64,000 bases of DNA, from the NCBI GenBank assembly GCA_910574915.1, contig CAJTCR010000001.1, forward strand, positions 1 to 64,000, read 5' to 3'. A program made the translations under genes and the position numbers. Below the pieces are notes generated by a model. The model did no database searches, was not told where the DNA came from, and worked only from the letters and a program-made list of their open reading frames with translations. Positions 8,970 to 18,393 of this stretch are shown piece after piece. Origin of the DNA: Eubacteriaceae bacterium (lineage in GTDB: Bacteria; Bacillota; Clostridia; Lachnospirales; Lachnospiraceae). The stretch's first letter is position 1. The number at the start of each line of letters is the position of its first letter.

Positions 8970-9704
8970 CTAACCTGCTGCTTCGTTTATAAGAAAATCA
9001 CAAAGACTGATCTGATACATATACCCAATTTGCTTTTTTACAAGCTCTGCGTCATTCTTCTCTTTGATTTCCATAATTGCTGTCATTTCCTTTATGGACT
9101 CCTCAAGCCTCTTCTTCACTTCTTTTTTTCTGATTCTGATTTCATCAGAAACTACTTTTGACTGAGAAGCAACTGTCTTCTCTACTTCTTTTTTAAATTG
9201 CTCCAAAGCATCCTTTTTCACTCTCTTTATAAATGCTTCAAAATTTTTCTTTCTTTTTTTATCTTTTCGTTCTTCCAATATTGCACTTAATTCCTTATCT
9301 GTCTGAACCAGGCGCTCATCCATAACATTGCCAACACAGCCAACAACACGGCTCTTTAGCTCTTCATTTTTCTTCTTAATCGCAGAAGTATTAATTTTTA
9401 GGTATTCTCCTGCAAAAGATTGTTTATTTAACTGTTCAATCTCCTTCATAAATACATTCATAGACTGATTGATATAGTCTATAATCTCATTTTCCTGCTG
9501 GCTCGTAGATACATGGATCCTTTCTTTCATATCTGCCAATTCATCTGCAACTTTCTTTGCATGTTGTTCTGATTCGGAAGGACCTGAAGCATTCCCCACA
9601 CAGCAACTATTTCCAACACAACAGCCAGAATCAAAAAGACAAGGCAAATGAAAATCTCCTATACAGCAACCCAAAAAATCTCCTACACAACATGCTCCAC
9701 CCAT
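8970..9704 (-). CDS. Coiled-coil protein with N-terminal CC(V/I)G(D/N) cysteine repeats
   Basis: A 244-residue protein of two parts. Residues 1-39 hold nine cysteines in repeated units: CCVGD (5-9), CCIGD (13-17), PCLFD (21-25), CCVGN (28-32) and CCVGN (34-38); the protein begins MGGACC. From about 45 to 235 it is charged and heptad-like (ELADMKERI, KKRLEESIKEM), a long coiled coil, with one more CVGN near 120. The ATG at 9704 has AAAGGA nine bases upstream and follows the LpxD-like gene with a three-base gap; a GTG at 9710 is possible. No family recognised. The paired Cys could bind metal, be acylated, or be cross-linked by the radical SAM enzyme downstream; these are inferences from neighbours. 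Confidence 0.7.
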   Translation of the reverse strand: MGGACCVGDFLGCCIGDFHLPCLFDSGCCVGNSCCVGNASGPSESEQHAKKVADELADMKERIHVSTSQQENEIIDYINQSMNVFMKEIEQLNKQSFAGEYLKINTSAIKKKNEELKSRVVGCVGNVMDERLVQTDKELSAILEERKDKKRKKNFEAFIKRVKKDALEQFKKEVEKTVASQSKVVSDEIRIRKKEVKKRLEESIKEMTAIMEIKEKNDAELVKKQIGYMYQISLCDFLINEAAG

Positions 9705-9706
9705 AA

Positions 9707-10645
9707 TCACACGTCCTTTCTGCTAAAATAATGTCTGATTTTAGCTGCAAGCCTGAGTTCATCTTTATAGTTTCTTCCAAACCTTCCAAAGACAACCTGA
9801 CAGTCCTCCACCGTCCTGCTCACAACTGTTTTTGCTTTTACAACAACGCCATTGCCTATTACTACATCATTGGCAATCCCAGCCTGCCCATATATTTCGA
9901 CATGGTTTCCTAATACTGCATTTCCCGCTATCCCAGACTGGGACACGATCTTGCAATAATTTCCAATTCTGACATCATGCCCAATATCGATATTGTTTCC
10001 AATCATACAGTGACTTCCAATCACTGTATCTGATATCGTTCCTCTTTGTATTACCGTATGACTGCCAATATGCGTCCCTTCACCAATCCATGTTCTTCCA
10101 CAGCCTGTAAAATGCAAAAATCCTTCAAATTTATCGCAAGAATGGTAAAAGCTCTCAGCTCCAATTTTACTTCCAGATCCGATAAAAACATTGTCTGCAA
10201 TCACGGTTCCAGACCCTATGACAGCAAAGGGCTCAATCACACAGTGTTTTCCAATACTGACACGATTACCGATCACAGCTCCCGGATAAATCTCTGCTGA
10301 CTGGCTTACTTTCACATTTTCTCCAATAAATGCTCCAGTGCCTGTCCTATTCAAATGTGCCGGCAAACGGTAATCTTCCAATATCCCTTCTTCCATAAAT
10401 ACCTGGCACACCCTGATAATCGCTGTCTCTATGTTATCATAGCTGATCAGCAATGTTTTTTTAGTATTTACAAGCACAGGAAGCGTCAGCAAAACATCTG
10501 ACTGTGTAACTGCCATCTCCGCTTTATGTCTGACAACTGCAAGCTCATTTGGCTTTGCTTCTTTACAGTAAGATATTCCAATAAGTGCATGGTCTTCACC
10601 AATCATATCGTAGTTTAACCGTGCCGCCAGTTCTGATGCCTTCAT
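9707..10645 (-). CDS. LpxD-like acyltransferase with left-handed beta-helix
   Basis: A 312-residue protein with both parts of LpxD (UDP-3-O-acylglucosamine N-acyltransferase): an N-terminal nucleotide-binding-like domain (1-95, MKASELAARLNYDMIGE then GISYCKEA) and hexapeptide repeats (about 105-290) of a left-handed beta-helix. The LpxD catalytic His is kept: IGHDV with His223, aligned with IAHNV of E. coli LpxD. This organism shows no sign of lipid A synthesis, so the acceptor must be something else, for example another amino sugar or, more speculatively, a product of this operon. Start ATG at 10645, four bases from the GTPase stop; ribosome binding site weak, so coupling is likely. Confidence 0.8.
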   Translation of the reverse strand: MKASELAARLNYDMIGEDHALIGISYCKEAKPNELAVVRHKAEMAVTQSDVLLTLPVLVNTKKTLLISYDNIETAIIRVCQVFMEEGILEDYRLPAHLNRTGTGAFIGENVKVSQSAEIYPGAVIGNRVSIGKHCVIEPFAVIGSGTVIADNVFIGSGSKIGAESFYHSCDKFEGFLHFTGCGRTWIGEGTHIGSHTVIQRGTISDTVIGSHCMIGNNIDIGHDVRIGNYCKIVSQSGIAGNAVLGNHVEIYGQAGIANDVVIGNGVVVKAKTVVSRTVEDCQVVFGRFGRNYKDELRLAAKIRHYFSRKDV

Positions 10646-10648
10646 AAG

Positions 10649-12175
10649 CTACACCAATTTTGAAACAATTACATCCAGCCGCTTTTTGGTACTCTTATCT
10701 ACACTTCTTAGTGCAGCATCTAACTGCTTTTGACATTGCAGAATATCTTCCAGATTTTTTTTCGTCTCTTCGATTTTTTTCTCTACATTCTTTATATCCG
10801 CATTGGAAATTGTGATCCGCTCCTCCAATGTTTTTTTTCGTTCTCCAGCCAAACGTACTGCCATATATCTGATATCTTCATACCGGCTTTCAATATCATT
10901 ATACAAAAGCTGGGCATACTGATTCACCAGCTCATTGGTAATCACGTTCTGAATATTGCCAATATTAGTAATATCCATAAGCCTTTTTAAATCCTCAGTC
11001 GTCAGTGGCTCCATTTTCATATCCAAATCCAGCGCCAGCATAAACATATGAATAGCATTCTTTTCTTTCCTTTCCAGCGTTTTATACGCTCTGCACAGGT
11101 TGTATATATACGCAGACGCATAAAAAATATTTGCTTCTGCATCCTGCCTTGTATCATAAAACGCTTTTCCGGTAAGCTGCTGCGATAAATACTTTTTCTG
11201 TTTGTCCCAATGGACGATTGGATCATTCAGCTTGTCCCAATGTGTTGCAACAATATATACTTTATTTTTCTTATGCGCGGAAAAAGAAAATACCGAAGCG
11301 ATTGTCTCGATTTCTTCTCTATGTATTTTTGCTGCTTCTACACATACGAAAACAGCATTCGCATTTCGGATGTATTCTCTGGAAATCTGAGAGCGGTATG
11401 CAACAGGATCTGATAATCCTGGTGTATCAACAAAAACTACCTGTTTTGGAAATTCTTTTGGCAAGGTTGAAATTCCCACCTCAATTTCTTTTACAAAATA
11501 ATGTACTGCACTTTTAGACGATGACCATTTCGACAATTCTTCTTTTACTTGATGATTTGCCAATTCAATATGTTCTTCTGCATGTCCTATCCACTTTGCC
11601 TTCTGCCGGTCTGCCTGCAGATCGCGATAATCTTCCAAAAACTTATCCGCTCCTTGCTTGAGCGAAGCCCACAGCTTTTTCCATTCTTTTTCCGTATAAA
11701 AAATTACATGCACATAATCTTGTTCACTGCTTCTGAACTTTGTAAGCGCTGCCGTTTCAGGAGTAACGTCCATAGAAGCATATTCCTTCCCTAACAGTGC
11801 GTTTATCAAAGTAGATTTTCCAGTCTTAATTGTACCTACAAAAGCAATTTCAAAGTCCGATTTCCGGCAAAGCTTTAAAAACTGATTGATTTTCTCATTC
11901 AGCTCCTGTGACTCGACCCCTGTATCTTTAAGCCGGAATAAACTTTGAATACGTTCCACTTTTCTGCTATATTCATCAACGGTATGATTCCATAATATAT
12001 CAACGTGCGGATTTTCTTTCAAATTGCCTGCGATCCTGCTTAGTTTCATTTCCTTGTCGGCAAAAATATCTGTGTCTTCAAAACTGCCTGCATTTAAAAA
12101 ATGTCCGCATTTTTTGCAAAAAAACACATTTAAGTAATTCTTGCATCCACAAAATTCACAAACTGCTGATTCCAT
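10649..12175 (-). CDS. Dynamin-like GTPase with N-terminal zinc ribbon
   Basis: A 508-residue protein. Residues 6-23 form a zinc ribbon (CEFC, then CKKC). The GTPase domain shows G1 GTIKTGKST (114-122), a G2-like TPETAALT segment, G3 DTPGLSDP and G4 ATHWDKL. C-terminal helices (about 380-508) form a coiled coil ending KKRLDVIVSKLV. The order P-loop, DTPG and long helical tail is that of bacterial dynamin-like proteins, which bind or remodel membranes. ATG at 12175 is seven bases after AGGAGG; a GTG one codon earlier is less likely. Same operon as its neighbours. Partner and membrane target unknown. Confidence 0.82.
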   Translation of the reverse strand: MESAVCEFCGCKNYLNVFFCKKCGHFLNAGSFEDTDIFADKEMKLSRIAGNLKENPHVDILWNHTVDEYSRKVERIQSLFRLKDTGVESQELNEKINQFLKLCRKSDFEIAFVGTIKTGKSTLINALLGKEYASMDVTPETAALTKFRSSEQDYVHVIFYTEKEWKKLWASLKQGADKFLEDYRDLQADRQKAKWIGHAEEHIELANHQVKEELSKWSSSKSAVHYFVKEIEVGISTLPKEFPKQVVFVDTPGLSDPVAYRSQISREYIRNANAVFVCVEAAKIHREEIETIASVFSFSAHKKNKVYIVATHWDKLNDPIVHWDKQKKYLSQQLTGKAFYDTRQDAEANIFYASAYIYNLCRAYKTLERKEKNAIHMFMLALDLDMKMEPLTTEDLKRLMDITNIGNIQNVITNELVNQYAQLLYNDIESRYEDIRYMAVRLAGERKKTLEERITISNADIKNVEKKIEETKKNLEDILQCQKQLDAALRSVDKSTKKRLDVIVSKLV

Positions 12176-12192
12176 CACTCTACCTCCTAAGT

Positions 12193-12660
12193 TTATTCAA
12201 AATCCATCAATTCCACGATATCTGCGCTGTGTACCGTATATGCCAGCAAATAAAATTCCTTTTTTTCCACCCTGTCGTTAATATTCTGATAGGAGCTTCC
12301 ATCATAATTAATCCCATACTCAGAAATCAGCAGCTTCTTATCCCTAGACAGCTTTTTTAAAACTTCCACAAGGGTGTCTAAAAACGAATACTTCCTGACC
12401 ACATAACCTTCTAATGCCTGCAATACGGCTGTATTGCAAAAATGATCAGAACATTCCAAAACATCAAATTCCAGTTTCGCGGTAGTGCCAAGGTTTTTTT
12501 CATTTGCCAGAACCTCCATATAAGCGAGAATATCCTCATTGGCACTGCTTCTGTTGTATGGATACGTTTCACTACCTTCTAAATACTGAATCTCATACCT
12601 CTTACCTTCTTTAAAGTATGTATGTAATACATGTTTTCCTATCACCATTAAAAATTTCAT
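12193..12660 (-). CDS. Unknown 155-residue protein
   Basis: No family recognised. A mixed alpha/beta, soluble protein beginning MKFLMVIGKHVLHTYFKEG and ending SADIVELMDFE, with two Cys near the middle and no signal peptide or membrane span. ATG at 12660 follows AAAGGGA by six bases. It lies 17 bases after the Gly/Ala-rich protein gene and 17 bases before the GTPase gene in the same operon. Confidence 0.65.
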   Translation of the reverse strand: MKFLMVIGKHVLHTYFKEGKRYEIQYLEGSETYPYNRSSANEDILAYMEVLANEKNLGTTAKLEFDVLECSDHFCNTAVLQALEGYVVRKYSFLDTLVEVLKKLSRDKKLLISEYGINYDGSSYQNINDRVEKKEFYLLAYTVHSADIVELMDFE

Positions 12661-12677
12661 ATACAGTCCCTTTCTGT

Positions 12678-13313
12678 CTATTTTATTGTATAAAAGGATG
12701 CCACCCTGTCGTATGCATAATCATCACTGATCCCTGGCTCGATCGTTTTTTCAATATCCAGCAGAAGATCGACTGCATCATTCACAGTGGTATGGTCTTT
12801 CGCTGAACCTGTCACATAGTTTACGACCTTTCCAAAAGCATCCTGATCTGTCTGCGCCAGCTTTCCTATTTCCGACATTCTGTCTATGGAAAAAAAGTCC
12901 TGGTTCTTTTCTGTTACAGTAAAAAAATCTGCGATCGGCAGATCAGGAAACTTTTCCATCGTAGCTGCTGCCGAGACTTCTGTCCCTTTTAAAATCTTTT
13001 CTCTTGGACTTATCTCTCGATTTTTTTCCGGGTCATACCCCCATTCATCGCCTTCAATCTCCTTGATCCATGCTTCATATGACCCAAAATTTTCCGGCAA
13101 AATGCCTTGGTGCTCTGCCTGTAAAGCTCTGTCGCCAATTTCCTCCACATCTGTTTCTGGCTTTATAATCCCCAACGTCTTTGCAACGGACGCAACCGCG
13201 TTACCTATGATCTTTAACCCTTGTGCTGCCAGCCCGACAACACCCAATGCTTTTGAAACCGCCACCGCTCCCGCAGCCAGTGCACTTAATGCTCCCGCTA
13301 TTAATCCAAACAT
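12678..13313 (-). CDS. Unknown protein with Gly/Ala-rich membrane-type N-terminus
   Basis: A 211-residue protein. Residues 1-50 are a hydrophobic, glycine-zipper-like segment (MFGLIAGALSALAAGAVAV, then GVVGLAAQGLKIIGNAVASV) of the sort that inserts into or packs within membranes. The rest is soluble and acidic (ETDVEEIGDRALQAE, GYDPEKNREISPREK). ATG at 13313 stands eight bases after AGGAGG, with a 12-base gap from the HerA-type gene. It may be a membrane-inserting effector or an anchor for the ATPase; no family recognised. Confidence 0.65.
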   Translation of the reverse strand: MFGLIAGALSALAAGAVAVSKALGVVGLAAQGLKIIGNAVASVAKTLGIIKPETDVEEIGDRALQAEHQGILPENFGSYEAWIKEIEGDEWGYDPEKNREISPREKILKGTEVSAAATMEKFPDLPIADFFTVTEKNQDFFSIDRMSEIGKLAQTDQDAFGKVVNYVTGSAKDHTTVNDAVDLLLDIEKTIEPGISDDYAYDRVASFYTIK

Positions 13314-13325
13314 AATTTCTTCCTC

Positions 13326-16268
13326 CTACACGATTTTACGGCATTTACGATAATCCAAGTCTTTAAATACCATCCTGTCCTGCTCATAAATTTCAAATAA
13401 AAATTCGCCCATTTCCATCACAAGCTTCTCGTCAATCGCATATCCAAGCTGACGTTCCCGCCTTGTATACAGTCGCATAAAAATTTCTTTTCCATTCAGT
13501 CTGTTGCACTTTAAAATATTCTGAATGCTTTCCTTAAACATATTAAAAAATTCCAAATCAATGTCTTGCCGTTTTCTGATCTTATCGGCATACTTAAGAT
13601 AAAGCTCATACACCTTAAGTATCTCTGGCTCTTCATAAATATCTCCAAAATCGTCACGGTGTCCTTCAAACAGCTTTTTTATAAGCTGATCATCTATTTC
13701 TTCCTCATTCGTATCTGTTTCCCTTTCTACGTATACATGAACTGGCTTATCTGTGTCTTCGGAAAATACAATCGCATGACCAGGCTCCAATGCCGAAAGG
13801 TATTCCTTTTGCCTGTCATCCATAAGCATCGTATCCCCAACTGCTTCCTTATCATCTCTTGCCAGAATTTTATGGACAATCTTTGTATTTGTATTTTTCA
13901 GCACTTCGGGTGCAAGTTTATTCGGAATCTGGTCTACTACAATCAGCCCTTCCCCATATTTTCGTATTTCCGCAAGCAGATCTGTAAATGTCTCCACCGC
14001 TGCCTTTTTCGCTCCGCTGTCTCCATAATCAGCTTTTGCAAGCAAACGATGTGCCTCTTCGATCAATGTCAGATGGCGAAATTCAGGATTTATTTTATGC
14101 TCTGCTTTAATCACAGCCGACAGCCTTGATAAAATAAGCCCCATAAACAATGCTTTATCTTCTGGAGACTTTAGTTCTTCCATCTCAATAATTACATGAT
14201 TATGTGCAATAAAATGAAAATCAATAGAATACGGACAGTCCAAAATACGTCCTTTTGCGCCTACTGTAAGATTAGACAGCCTGCTTACCAAAGATCCTTC
14301 ATAGTCTGCCTGCATTTGGGCACTGAACCCTTTTTGTTTTACGATCTCTTTCATTTTTCTCAAAAGATCCGACATCATTGGAAAGCATTTATATTTATTT
14401 GTTGCATCTACTGTCCCATATTTTATATTTTCATTTGTATCTAGGTTCCATCCTTTTTCCTCATAGCACCCAATCATTGCCTCTTCCAAAATCTGCGGCA
14501 TAGATGCTTCCATCGGAAACGCTGAGGTAAAAGCTGCCTTAAGCATATCAATATGTGCTGAAATCACTTCTCCTTCCATCAATTCAAACGGATTCAGCCG
14601 AAACGGTGCTATACTTTCATTCCCAAGTGTAAAAACAAATACCTGCCCAAATCTTTCATTTTGCGCAAGCGTCCGGTATTCTGTTTTTGCAGGTTCTATC
14701 ACCAAAAACGGAGTATCTGCCGCTGCCAGTAGCCTGTGGCATGTTGTTGTCTTTCCCATTCCTGTAACGCCTGCAATAAATGTATGTTTCATCATGGAAT
14801 CTTTTTTTAGTAAAAAACGGATCTCTAATTTTCTCCCTTTTTGCACGAACACGCCAAGATCGATCGCATCTTCGCACCCGATCGTATGTTCATTCAGTCC
14901 AAAATCCACACTCTCGCAGAGCACAATTCCAGGCACTTCTTTTTGCGGCAGACCTGCCAAAATTCCCGCCTCCTTAGCTGTAAGACAGGATGATATGCCC
15001 AGCCCAAGCTGTGCATCCGCCGGCTTGCTTAAAAGTACCGCCGCATCCAAAGGATATTCCTTTTCCATATAGTAGCTATTTTGAAATGTCCTTAACGCCT
15101 TTTGTCCAAGGAAGTCCTTAAGATTCAATTCCTGTGCAAGAAGCGGGCTGAATGTTGACTGACTTCCTTGAAAAAGTGACATAATGGATAATTTCAGCCT
15201 GTTTGCAGTAGTAATTTTATCTGCCATATAATACAGCGATGTCCGAAACATTCCTTTTCCATATCCTTGCTTTATACGTGGCAGCAAATCTTCCTCTATA
15301 TACTGCATCATATCCTGTGCATGTTTATTTGCCATTTCTAACGTCACTGCCTGTGATAAGCCCTTGTTTTTATTATAACTCCAGTTTTTTCCCTCACTAT
15401 GGTCTTTACTGTCTCCGCCTCCCTTTCCAAAAAGCTGAGATGAACTGCTGTTTGTCGTGCCATCCTCATTTGCGGTTCCATTCGTTTCTGTGTTGCTTTC
15501 ACTCCAGTTTCTATTTTTTCCAGTTGAATCCGATTCATTTTTTCCATAAGAAAAACTGCTGCCCTCATTCATCGATTTTTGAACAGATACCTTGGAGTAG
15601 ACAGAAAGTCGATTGTACAGTTCATAGGCATCCTCTTTCATTTTCAGTATTTCCTGCCTGCTTACCGGTTCGCAGATAACTGCAATCCGCCAGTTTTGTC
15701 CAAGCATACTGTTTATCAGACGGTCAATACCCTGGAAATCCAATTCTTCTCCTGATTCATTTTTATTCATTGACGGGATTCCAGAGATAATACCTGCACT
15801 TTTATATGCCCACGCCTGTGTTAAGAGCTTTTCCTTAATCTCCTCTGCTTCCAGTCTTTTTAAAGAACTTCCATTAAAATTTCCTGTAAAAGCATTTTTT
15901 ATTATTTCTCCATAATTAACTGTAGATAACGTTTTGCAGTTTTTCCGATGATTTTTCACAACGCCGATATACAGTTCCACCCCATAGTGATTTCCAGAAA
16001 GAATATAAACAAAATTATAGGCTTCATTATCCAAAGCGTTCAGCACATTTTCAAATGCTTCCCTTCTTGGATATTCCTCGTCATAAGCAAGCTTTTTAAT
16101 CTGGTAAAAGCACAAATCTGTACTGACACTCAATCCGTCTCCTGTAGGATAGCCGGTATCTTTGATCTGTGCACCAGCTTGTTCAATATTCATCTTCTGC
16201 ATAAAATCAAACAAATAAAACAGCTCATCTGTATGATCCTGCACCTGTGGTGCATTTCCCTTGTCCAT
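13326..16268 (-). CDS. HerA/DUF87-type P-loop ATPase
   Basis: A 980-residue ATPase of the HerA-FtsK group (motor ATPases that translocate DNA or protein, also VirB4-like). Walker A GVTGMGKTTTC is near residue 500 and Walker B LTLIEEAHRLL near 735, followed by IVVDQIPNKL and ALEPGHAIVFSED, all usual for DUF87/HerA. The first 480 residues are a long N-terminal region containing a Ser/Asn/Gly-rich low-complexity stretch (about 255-310). The ATG at 16268 is preceded by GGGAG at six bases; upstream ATGs at 16280 and 16319 overlap the TPR gene. A specific role is not evident; the operon context suggests a regulated translocation or assembly engine. Confidence 0.82.
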   Translation of the reverse strand: MDKGNAPQVQDHTDELFYLFDFMQKMNIEQAGAQIKDTGYPTGDGLSVSTDLCFYQIKKLAYDEEYPRREAFENVLNALDNEAYNFVYILSGNHYGVELYIGVVKNHRKNCKTLSTVNYGEIIKNAFTGNFNGSSLKRLEAEEIKEKLLTQAWAYKSAGIISGIPSMNKNESGEELDFQGIDRLINSMLGQNWRIAVICEPVSRQEILKMKEDAYELYNRLSVYSKVSVQKSMNEGSSFSYGKNESDSTGKNRNWSESNTETNGTANEDGTTNSSSSQLFGKGGGDSKDHSEGKNWSYNKNKGLSQAVTLEMANKHAQDMMQYIEEDLLPRIKQGYGKGMFRTSLYYMADKITTANRLKLSIMSLFQGSQSTFSPLLAQELNLKDFLGQKALRTFQNSYYMEKEYPLDAAVLLSKPADAQLGLGISSCLTAKEAGILAGLPQKEVPGIVLCESVDFGLNEHTIGCEDAIDLGVFVQKGRKLEIRFLLKKDSMMKHTFIAGVTGMGKTTTCHRLLAAADTPFLVIEPAKTEYRTLAQNERFGQVFVFTLGNESIAPFRLNPFELMEGEVISAHIDMLKAAFTSAFPMEASMPQILEEAMIGCYEEKGWNLDTNENIKYGTVDATNKYKCFPMMSDLLRKMKEIVKQKGFSAQMQADYEGSLVSRLSNLTVGAKGRILDCPYSIDFHFIAHNHVIIEMEELKSPEDKALFMGLILSRLSAVIKAEHKINPEFRHLTLIEEAHRLLAKADYGDSGAKKAAVETFTDLLAEIRKYGEGLIVVDQIPNKLAPEVLKNTNTKIVHKILARDDKEAVGDTMLMDDRQKEYLSALEPGHAIVFSEDTDKPVHVYVERETDTNEEEIDDQLIKKLFEGHRDDFGDIYEEPEILKVYELYLKYADKIRKRQDIDLEFFNMFKESIQNILKCNRLNGKEIFMRLYTRRERQLGYAIDEKLVMEMGEFLFEIYEQDRMVFKDLDYRKCRKIV

Positions 16269-16293
16269 AGTTTCTCCCATTTGTATTTTTCCT

Positions 16294-18393
16294 TTACCTT
16301 TTAAATTCCACATCCCCATACTGATACACTTTCAAAAACCACTCCATCTCTTCTTTCATATACAAAAGCCCTTCCTCTTCTTCCAAGAGCGGCGCCAGCT
16401 TTTCATAAATCTCAAGCACCACATCTACCTCATGTGCGGTAATTCTGCCGTGCAAAAGCCTGGCGGCTTCCTTTGCCAGACGGATGCATCTATCCCTGGC
16501 GGCTTCTTTTGCCCGCAGGCTTTTGGCGTCGATGTCTGGTTTCAGTGCGGCAATCACCGCAACGATATACAGCACAGCCGCTTCCTTTTTGATCCCGGCA
16601 TATGCAAACAGCTCCGCGCAGTACGCTGTCTGGCGCCAGAGTTCTCCTGCCTGCCGCTCGTTTTCTGGCTGCGCAAAATAAGTAACGGCACGCGCATACA
16701 AATCCCAGACCCCTTCGTACACCTGCTGCTTTTGCTTTAGCGCCAGCGCGCATCGAATCTGCGCGGCTGCCAGATCCGCATATTTGGAAAATTCGGTTTC
16801 GTGAAGCAGTGCCGGGATCGCAAACAGCTTTTGGAAGCACTGCGCTTCCATCGCGTAATTGTCCATGCCGCGGTATTCCCTGGCGGCATCTTCCCAGATG
16901 TCTATTTGTTCTTTTTGCGTCTTTCCGCTGCTGTGATGCTCTGCCAAAAGATAATAGTTGCATTTGCTTTTATACGCGTTTATTTTTTCACTGTCGTATT
17001 CCCCGCTGCATCCTTGCCAATACTCTCCAAATATATGGTAGAGCAGGCTTTCCAGATAGTCGTTTTTGATTCCTGCATCCTGATACAGCGCTTTTGCCTG
17101 CTCAGCGTATGGCAGCGCTTTTTTCCGCTCCTGGTCCGTGTGCAGTATACCTTCCATAAAAAACAGACTATAGCGCAGCAGCGCAAGCATCTGCTCCTCC
17201 GCGTACTTTGGACAGTCTGCGCACAGGCTTAAAATATAGTCCAAAAATAAAGGCACCGCCTTCTTATGATAGCCGGAAGAATAGGTGCGTTCATACGCAA
17301 ATGCGGCTTGCAGCTTCTGCTCCGTCGTTTCCAGCCTGTCTGTATAAGCAAGCAGAAATTCTGCCAGTTCTTCTTCTGACTGCGCGCTTGCAGGCAGCTT
17401 TTCAAAATATTGCAGGCATTCCTGCCAGCGTGCCTCACGCTCGGACTGCTTTTGGGCAAGCTCGTACAGATAAAAGCTTCCTGCCACCATCCATTTTCGC
17501 GCATATGCATTTTCATCTTGCTGCGCGTCGAACTGATTGTACAATAACAGTTCCTTTGCGTACCGCTCTGCTTCTTTGTACCTTTGCTCCTGCATAAGCA
17601 GGCGGATCAAATCCGCGCTGACATAGCTTGTATATTCTTTACGATCTCCGGTTTCCTGTATCCTCCTGTAGTCGGCTTCCAGTATTTTTTGCAGGCTTTC
17701 GACCGCCTTTTGGACCTCTCCCATCTGCAAATACACGCAGGCAATCTGATACCACGCCTGGCCATACTCTTCTTTTCCCTGTTCCCATGCCTGTTTGTAT
17801 ATTTGTATCGCTTCCTGATAATCCTTTTTTTCCAATGCTGCGTATGCAAGGTCAAACGTAGAAAAACTATCCAGATAAAGAATGTCCTCCTGCCCGCATG
17901 CTTGTTCCATTTTTTCCTCATAGTGCATGGCGCGCCGCATGTCCGTATAATGATCCAGGCGGTACAGGTTGGTTAAATCTGTATTTCCGAAAAACTCGCC
18001 CATCCTGCGGTAGAGCCTCCGCTTTTTTTCCGGCTCCATCTGGCACCTGCCCAGATACCGCTCCGCATCGTCCATCAGGCATACTGCAAAATCCAAAATG
18101 CGTTCCATCTGCCTGCCGTACTCCTCATCCATCATCAGCATATTGGACGCCGATGCCTCGTCCAGCTCCCAGGCGAAGCTTACGCAAAATTCCGCAAGCC
18201 ACGCCGCATCCTTACGGTAAGCCTTGGCACAGTCATATGCCTTTTTCGCCAATTCACAGACCTGCAAGGACAGCTCCTCAAAATAGGCGTCATAAGAAAA
18301 CTCCGTCCCGGTCTCCTCGTGCTGCACCACCTGCTCAAACAGGTCGTCCATTGCCGCAAGCCTGGCTATTTTTTTGCGGCATACCTGCTGCAT
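16294..18393 (-). CDS. Large TPR-like helical protein
   Basis: About 699 residues, almost entirely helical. Several tetratricopeptide-like units are visible, for example AYAALEKKDYQEAIQIYKQA and YQIACVYLQMGEVQKAVESL (roughly residues 190-245), the classic A/G/Y/A spacing. It would act as a protein-binding scaffold. The ATG at 18393 overlaps the kinase stop as TGATG, which marks translational coupling; an in-frame TTG at 18420 is the longer alternative. Since STAND NTPases often carry C-terminal TPR sensors, this protein may be the separated sensor of the kinase-STAND protein upstream. Confidence 0.75.
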   Translation of the reverse strand: MQQVCRKKIARLAAMDDLFEQVVQHEETGTEFSYDAYFEELSLQVCELAKKAYDCAKAYRKDAAWLAEFCVSFAWELDEASASNMLMMDEEYGRQMERILDFAVCLMDDAERYLGRCQMEPEKKRRLYRRMGEFFGNTDLTNLYRLDHYTDMRRAMHYEEKMEQACGQEDILYLDSFSTFDLAYAALEKKDYQEAIQIYKQAWEQGKEEYGQAWYQIACVYLQMGEVQKAVESLQKILEADYRRIQETGDRKEYTSYVSADLIRLLMQEQRYKEAERYAKELLLYNQFDAQQDENAYARKWMVAGSFYLYELAQKQSEREARWQECLQYFEKLPASAQSEEELAEFLLAYTDRLETTEQKLQAAFAYERTYSSGYHKKAVPLFLDYILSLCADCPKYAEEQMLALLRYSLFFMEGILHTDQERKKALPYAEQAKALYQDAGIKNDYLESLLYHIFGEYWQGCSGEYDSEKINAYKSKCNYYLLAEHHSSGKTQKEQIDIWEDAAREYRGMDNYAMEAQCFQKLFAIPALLHETEFSKYADLAAAQIRCALALKQKQQVYEGVWDLYARAVTYFAQPENERQAGELWRQTAYCAELFAYAGIKKEAAVLYIVAVIAALKPDIDAKSLRAKEAARDRCIRLAKEAARLLHGRITAHEVDVVLEIYEKLAPLLEEEEGLLYMKEEMEWFLKVYQYGDVEFKR

